A stretch of 8,592 nucleotides of DNA, taken from the NCBI GenBank assembly GCA_021413535.1, contig JAIOQF010000131.1, positions 1 to 8,592 on the forward strand, read 5' to 3'. The position numbers and the translations under genes were made by a program. Below are positions 5,988 to 8,592 of this stretch, piece by piece. Origin of the DNA: Verrucomicrobiota bacterium. GTDB lineage: Bacteria; Verrucomicrobiota; Verrucomicrobiia; Verrucomicrobiales; Verrucomicrobiaceae. The notes beneath the pieces were generated by a model. The model had not been told where the DNA came from. It saw nothing but the letters and a program-made list of their open reading frames with translations, and did no database searches. The number at the start of each line of letters is the position of its first letter. The first letter of the stretch is position 1.

Positions 5988-6842
5988 CTAGATCGGATTG
6001 ATTGCAGGCATGAGTGCCCGCGCTCCCGTATATTCCGACGATGCCAGCGCCATCGTCACAAAGCTCGTCAGCGGCGTGGCCTCCAAATAACCGCCAGTGC
6101 TGGGTTGCAGCGTTTTGAGCATTGGCGAAATACGCGGCCACAGCGCCGCGCGAATCCAGCGCAACGGATTCCACCAGCGCGGCGGCGCATGATGAAAGCG
6201 CGCGTGACCGATGGCAATCAACGCGGGCAATGCATAGCTCACCACCGGAAGCCCGATCGCTCCAAACCACGAGCGCGGAAATGCGGCCAACTCAAACGGC
6301 AGCGCGAACACGCGCCGCCATGCTTCATCGTGCGGACCGAGACGGTCGCTGATGGCGCAGGTCATCAAAATCGGCACTGAAAAAGTTTTATCCTTCCCGT
6401 AGCGCGCGATGACCGCGCGGCAGATCGCATCCGGCTCCAGCGAGCCGACACTTTCGCGAATCCATGATTCACAGAGTGTGAATGTCGTCGTAAGAGAAAT
6501 CGCCGGTGCGCTTGAGTTAGCGATTTCATCTGGACACAGATTCGCGCGATGTTTCGCGACCATGGATAAAGCGCTCCAGCACAGCAGCGTGGTCGAAAGG
6601 TTCGATTTGCTGATCGTCGTGTCGCCCCAGCCACCGTTGGTGTTTTGATTCGTGATGAGCCATTGCGCCGCGCGAGTGATGAGCGCGTCACAGCCAGCAG
6701 CATCCACCAACGACAGCGCCACGATAGCCGTGGCCGTGGACAACGCGCTGCTCGACAATTCTCCCTCCCAATGACCTGCGGCATTTCGCAACGAAAGCAG
6801 ATGCGCTCTCGTGTTGACGATTGCTTCTTCGATGTTGTTCAT
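5988..6842 (-). CDS. Squalene-hopene-cyclase-like protein, N-terminal half of a split gene
   Basis: This 284-residue ORF is the N-terminal half of the same cyclase. It has GHWEGELS (23-30), the QW-type WLITNQNTNGGWGD (61-74), ESWIRESVG (125-133), LPFELAAFP (181-189), LPVVSYALPALIAIG (198-212) and GGYLEATPLTSFVTMALAS (250-268), in normal order for bacterial cyclases. It then ends at a TAG after a tail, EYTGARALMPAINPI, that I cannot match. The C-terminal half starts only 17 bases later in another frame. In an intact homologue I would expect a further QW block (FL..S.R.DGSW) and an LATWVTT segment between the halves, and neither frame contains them. So this is probably an internal deletion with frameshift, not a simple point frameshift. 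The start ATG is three bases from the REP-like element, and no Shine-Dalgarno is present. The family makes hopanoid-type or other cyclic terpenes at the membrane. Confidence 0.8.
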   Translation of the reverse strand: MNNIEEAIVNTRAHLLSLRNAAGHWEGELSSSALSTATAIVALSLVDAAGCDALITRAAQWLITNQNTNGGWGDTTISKSNLSTTLLCWSALSMVAKHRANLCPDEIANSSAPAISLTTTFTLCESWIRESVGSLEPDAICRAVIARYGKDKTFSVPILMTCAISDRLGPHDEAWRRVFALPFELAAFPRSWFGAIGLPVVSYALPALIAIGHARFHHAPPRWWNPLRWIRAALWPRISPMLKTLQPSTGGYLEATPLTSFVTMALASSEYTGARALMPAINPI

Positions 6843-6845
6843 CGC

Positions 6846-6916
6846 ATTTGTTGGAGTTCAGCCTTCAGGCTGTCGGTAAAATTCTGTGACAAGCTATAGC
6901 TTGAACTCCAACAAAT
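6846..6916. repeat. REP-like palindromic pair (BIME-type element)
   Basis: Two copies of a 27-nt unit lie head to head, 17 bp apart. The unit at 6872-6846 (minus strand) is C + AGCCTGAAGGCT + GAACTCCAACAAAT; the unit at 6890-6916 (plus strand) is C + AAGCTATAGCTT + GAACTCCAACAAAT. The 14-nt tails are identical. The 12-nt hairpins differ in sequence, but each is palindromic, with two compensated base pairs (G-C to A-T and C-G to G-C). The outer 15-bp arms are perfectly complementary, so the whole element can form a stem with small side hairpins. It fills the gap between the valS stop, with which it shares one base, and the cyclase start. This is the structure of bacterial REP/BIME repeats mobilised by RAYT transposases; copies elsewhere cannot be seen from this window. 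Confidence 0.75.
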
Positions 6917-8592
6917 TACCCCAACACTTCCATCATGCTCTTCAGTTTCTCCAACTGCACCGTCCAATCAGATTCACGCTGCCGGTGTTCGTCGAGCACC
7001 TTTTGCGGAACCTTGGCGATGAAATTTTCGTCGGTCAGCTTGGCGCGCACCTTGGCAAGTTCGTCCGTGGCCTTGGTGAATTCCTTGGTCACCCGGGCGC
7101 GCTCGGCTTCGACATCGATCAGTCCTTCCAGCGGGAGAAAAAGTTCGCCCAATGGGGTGAACGCCACCGGGGTGCCCTTGGGTGAAATGTAGTTCGCGTT
7201 CACGTCGAGCGGTTCCGCGTTGAGCAAAATGCGCAGGACTTCAATCTCGTGCGCGGGTAGTTCCTGCGCAGGCTTGAGCACGAAGCGGACGCGCTTGGTG
7301 ATGTTGAAGGCACTTTTAAGACCGCGGCCAAGGTTGACGGTTTCATACTTGTCGTTCGCGCTCTTTTCGTCTTCGGGAAGGATGCCGAAGTGCGCGAGCT
7401 CATCGTCACTGAATGGTTTGGGCCATGGAGCGAACATGATGCTCTTGCCGCCCTGGTTCTCCGGCATATCGGAATTGAAACCCATGCCATGCCATAGCTC
7501 TTCGGTGATGAAGGGTAGGAACGGATGGAACAATCGCAGCGTGTGACCCAGCACGAAGTCTATAACGGCGACGGTGCTGGCCTTGCGCTTTTCGTCCGTG
7601 CCTTGCAGCGTGGCCTTCGAGGCTTCAACATACCAGTCACAATATTCGCTCCAGAAGAATCGGTAGAGTGTGGCGGTAGCATCGCTGAAGCGGTATTCTT
7701 CAAGTGCGGTCGTGACTTCATTGATCGCGATGTTGAGGCGAAGCAGAATCCATTTGTCGTCGCTGGTGAGCAATGCGGGATTGATCTCGGTTTCGACCTC
7801 GCCGCCTTGCATCTGACGGAAGCGGCAGGCGTTCCAGAGCTTGGTGCAGAAGTTGCGGCCCAGCTCGACATTCTTCTCGTCGAACGCGATGTCCGCACCG
7901 AGCGGCGCGCTGCGCATGATGCCGAACCGCAGGGCATCGGCGCCGAATTTTTCGATAAGCTCGAGCGGATCAGGCGAGTTGCCCAGGCTCTTGCTCATCT
8001 TGCGGCCCTGCTTGTCTCGGATGATGCCGGTGAAATACACGTTCTTGAACGGCAGCTCGCCCATGTATTCGTAGCCGGCCATGATCATGCGCGCGACCCA
8101 GAAGAAGATGATGTCCGGGCCGGTGACGAGATCGGTCGTCGGGTAGAAGGCTTTCAAATCAGCGGTCTCGTTCGGCCATCCCATGGTGGCAAACGGCCAG
8201 AGCCAGGAACTAAACCAAGTGTCGAGGACGTCGGGGTCTTGTTCCCAGTCTTCGCCGGCGGGCGGCTCGATGCCGCAATACACTTCATCACCGCGATTCC
8301 ACACCGGCACCCGATGCCCCCACCATAACTGCCGCGAAATGCACCAGTCCTGCAGGCCACCCATCCAGTGATCATAGACCTTCGCCCAGCGGTCGGGGAA
8401 GAAGCGCATGTCGCCTTTGGCCACGACTTCCTGCGAAGGCTGCGTGCTCGGATACTTTAAGAACCATTGCTCGCTGAGGCGATGCTCGATCGGCACATCG
8501 GCGCGTTCGGAGTAGCCGACGTTGTTTTGATAGGGCTCTTCCTTCACCATTGAACCGATCTCGGTGAGCAACTCAGCCGCACGCTTGCGCGC
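6916..8592 (-). CDS. valS: Valine--tRNA ligase, C-terminal portion (partial)
   Basis: ValRS charges tRNA-Val with valine in the cytoplasm and edits mischarged threonine. The frame runs off the right edge, so 558 residues of an enzyme usually near 900 are present; the HIGH motif and most of the CP1 editing domain are outside. The piece starts in late CP1 and continues with DWCISRQLWWGHRVPVW, DVLDTWFSSWLWPFATMGW and ITGPDIIFFWVARM-like sequence (here VTGPD), then the class I signature KMSKS at 8001-7987 (residues 198-202 of the fragment). The anticodon-binding helical domain follows (LGRNFCTKLWNACRF onwards), then the C-terminal coiled coil of about 65 residues (LEGLIDVEAERARVTKEF to the end) that clamps the tRNA. 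All key parts visible are intact. The stop TAA is at 6918-6916, at the edge of the REP-like element. Assignment over IleRS or LeuRS rests on the WWGHR/WFSSWLWPF pattern and the C-terminal coiled coil. Confidence 0.96.
   Translation of the reverse strand, partial: ARKRAAELLTEIGSMVKEEPYQNNVGYSERADVPIEHRLSEQWFLKYPSTQPSQEVVAKGDMRFFPDRWAKVYDHWMGGLQDWCISRQLWWGHRVPVWNRGDEVYCGIEPPAGEDWEQDPDVLDTWFSSWLWPFATMGWPNETADLKAFYPTTDLVTGPDIIFFWVARMIMAGYEYMGELPFKNVYFTGIIRDKQGRKMSKSLGNSPDPLELIEKFGADALRFGIMRSAPLGADIAFDEKNVELGRNFCTKLWNACRFRQMQGGEVETEINPALLTSDDKWILLRLNIAINEVTTALEEYRFSDATATLYRFFWSEYCDWYVEASKATLQGTDEKRKASTVAVIDFVLGHTLRLFHPFLPFITEELWHGMGFNSDMPENQGGKSIMFAPWPKPFSDDELAHFGILPEDEKSANDKYETVNLGRGLKSAFNITKRVRFVLKPAQELPAHEIEVLRILLNAEPLDVNANYISPKGTPVAFTPLGELFLPLEGLIDVEAERARVTKEFTKATDELAKVRAKLTDENFIAKVPQKVLDEHRQRESDWTVQLEKLKSMMEVLG

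Noticed and set aside
5991..6060. Programmed ribosomal frameshift joining the two cyclase ORFs
   Set aside because: I see no slippery heptamer or downstream structure on the minus strand, and a shift would not restore the missing central segment.
5971..6270. N-terminal extension of the C-terminal cyclase ORF up to 6270
   Set aside because: The extra 100 codons overlap the conserved N-terminal ORF out of frame and show no cyclase motif, so the ATG at 5970 is preferred.
7525..8328. 267-codon open frame on the plus strand opposite valS
   Set aside because: It is the antisense shadow of a strongly conserved valS region; its translation is low-complexity in character and has no motif I recognise.

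Overview
The window looks like bacterial chromosome from a Gram-negative, probably Verrucomicrobiota (Pedosphaera/Limisphaerales-like). That placement is an inference from the type of squalene-hopene-cyclase-like protein, the combination of MidA, class A PBP and Rex, a moderately high GC content and the lack of Shine-Dalgarno motifs at every start that can be examined. No 16S gene or other decisive marker is present. I see no phage genes, transposase, tRNA, rRNA or CRISPR array.

Layout. Positions 1-132 hold the last codons of a histidine kinase (+). A 219-bp convergent gap with three small hairpins follows. A MidA-type SAM-dependent methyltransferase (-, 352-1500) is divergent from a long class A penicillin-binding protein gene (+, 1569-4112). 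The two appear to share one promoter region, in which opposing -10 elements overlap by four bases. About 90 bp after the PBP comes the redox repressor gene rex (+, 4203-4823), with a Rex-operator-like inverted repeat touching its start codon. A 72-codon unknown gene (+, 4826-5044) begins two bases after the rex stop. That unit meets the minus-strand genes tail to tail with two bases between stop codons. On the minus strand, read from the right edge, are valS (valyl-tRNA synthetase, 5' end outside the window), a 71-bp inverted pair of REP-like palindromes filling the whole intergenic gap, and a terpene-cyclase gene split into an N-terminal ORF (5988-6842) and a C-terminal ORF (5047-5970).

How the genes work together. 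Most are housekeeping genes: cell-wall glycan polymerisation (PBP), NADH/NAD+ sensing (Rex), translation (ValS) and a methyltransferase whose relatives act on respiratory complex I. The PBP, rex and the 72-codon gene run in the same direction and could be co-transcribed, but nothing visible ties them into one pathway.

The most notable points are: (1) a class A PBP that keeps its glycosyltransferase motifs and its SxN and KTG motifs but has T-A-F-L in place of the catalytic SxxK; (2) a paired REP-like element with a covarying hairpin stem and identical 14-nt tails; (3) a cyclase gene broken in two with a middle segment apparently missing; (4) a midA/PBP bidirectional promoter with interlocked -10 boxes; (5) a possible Rex autoregulatory site. 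I did not find a clearly new multigene system here.
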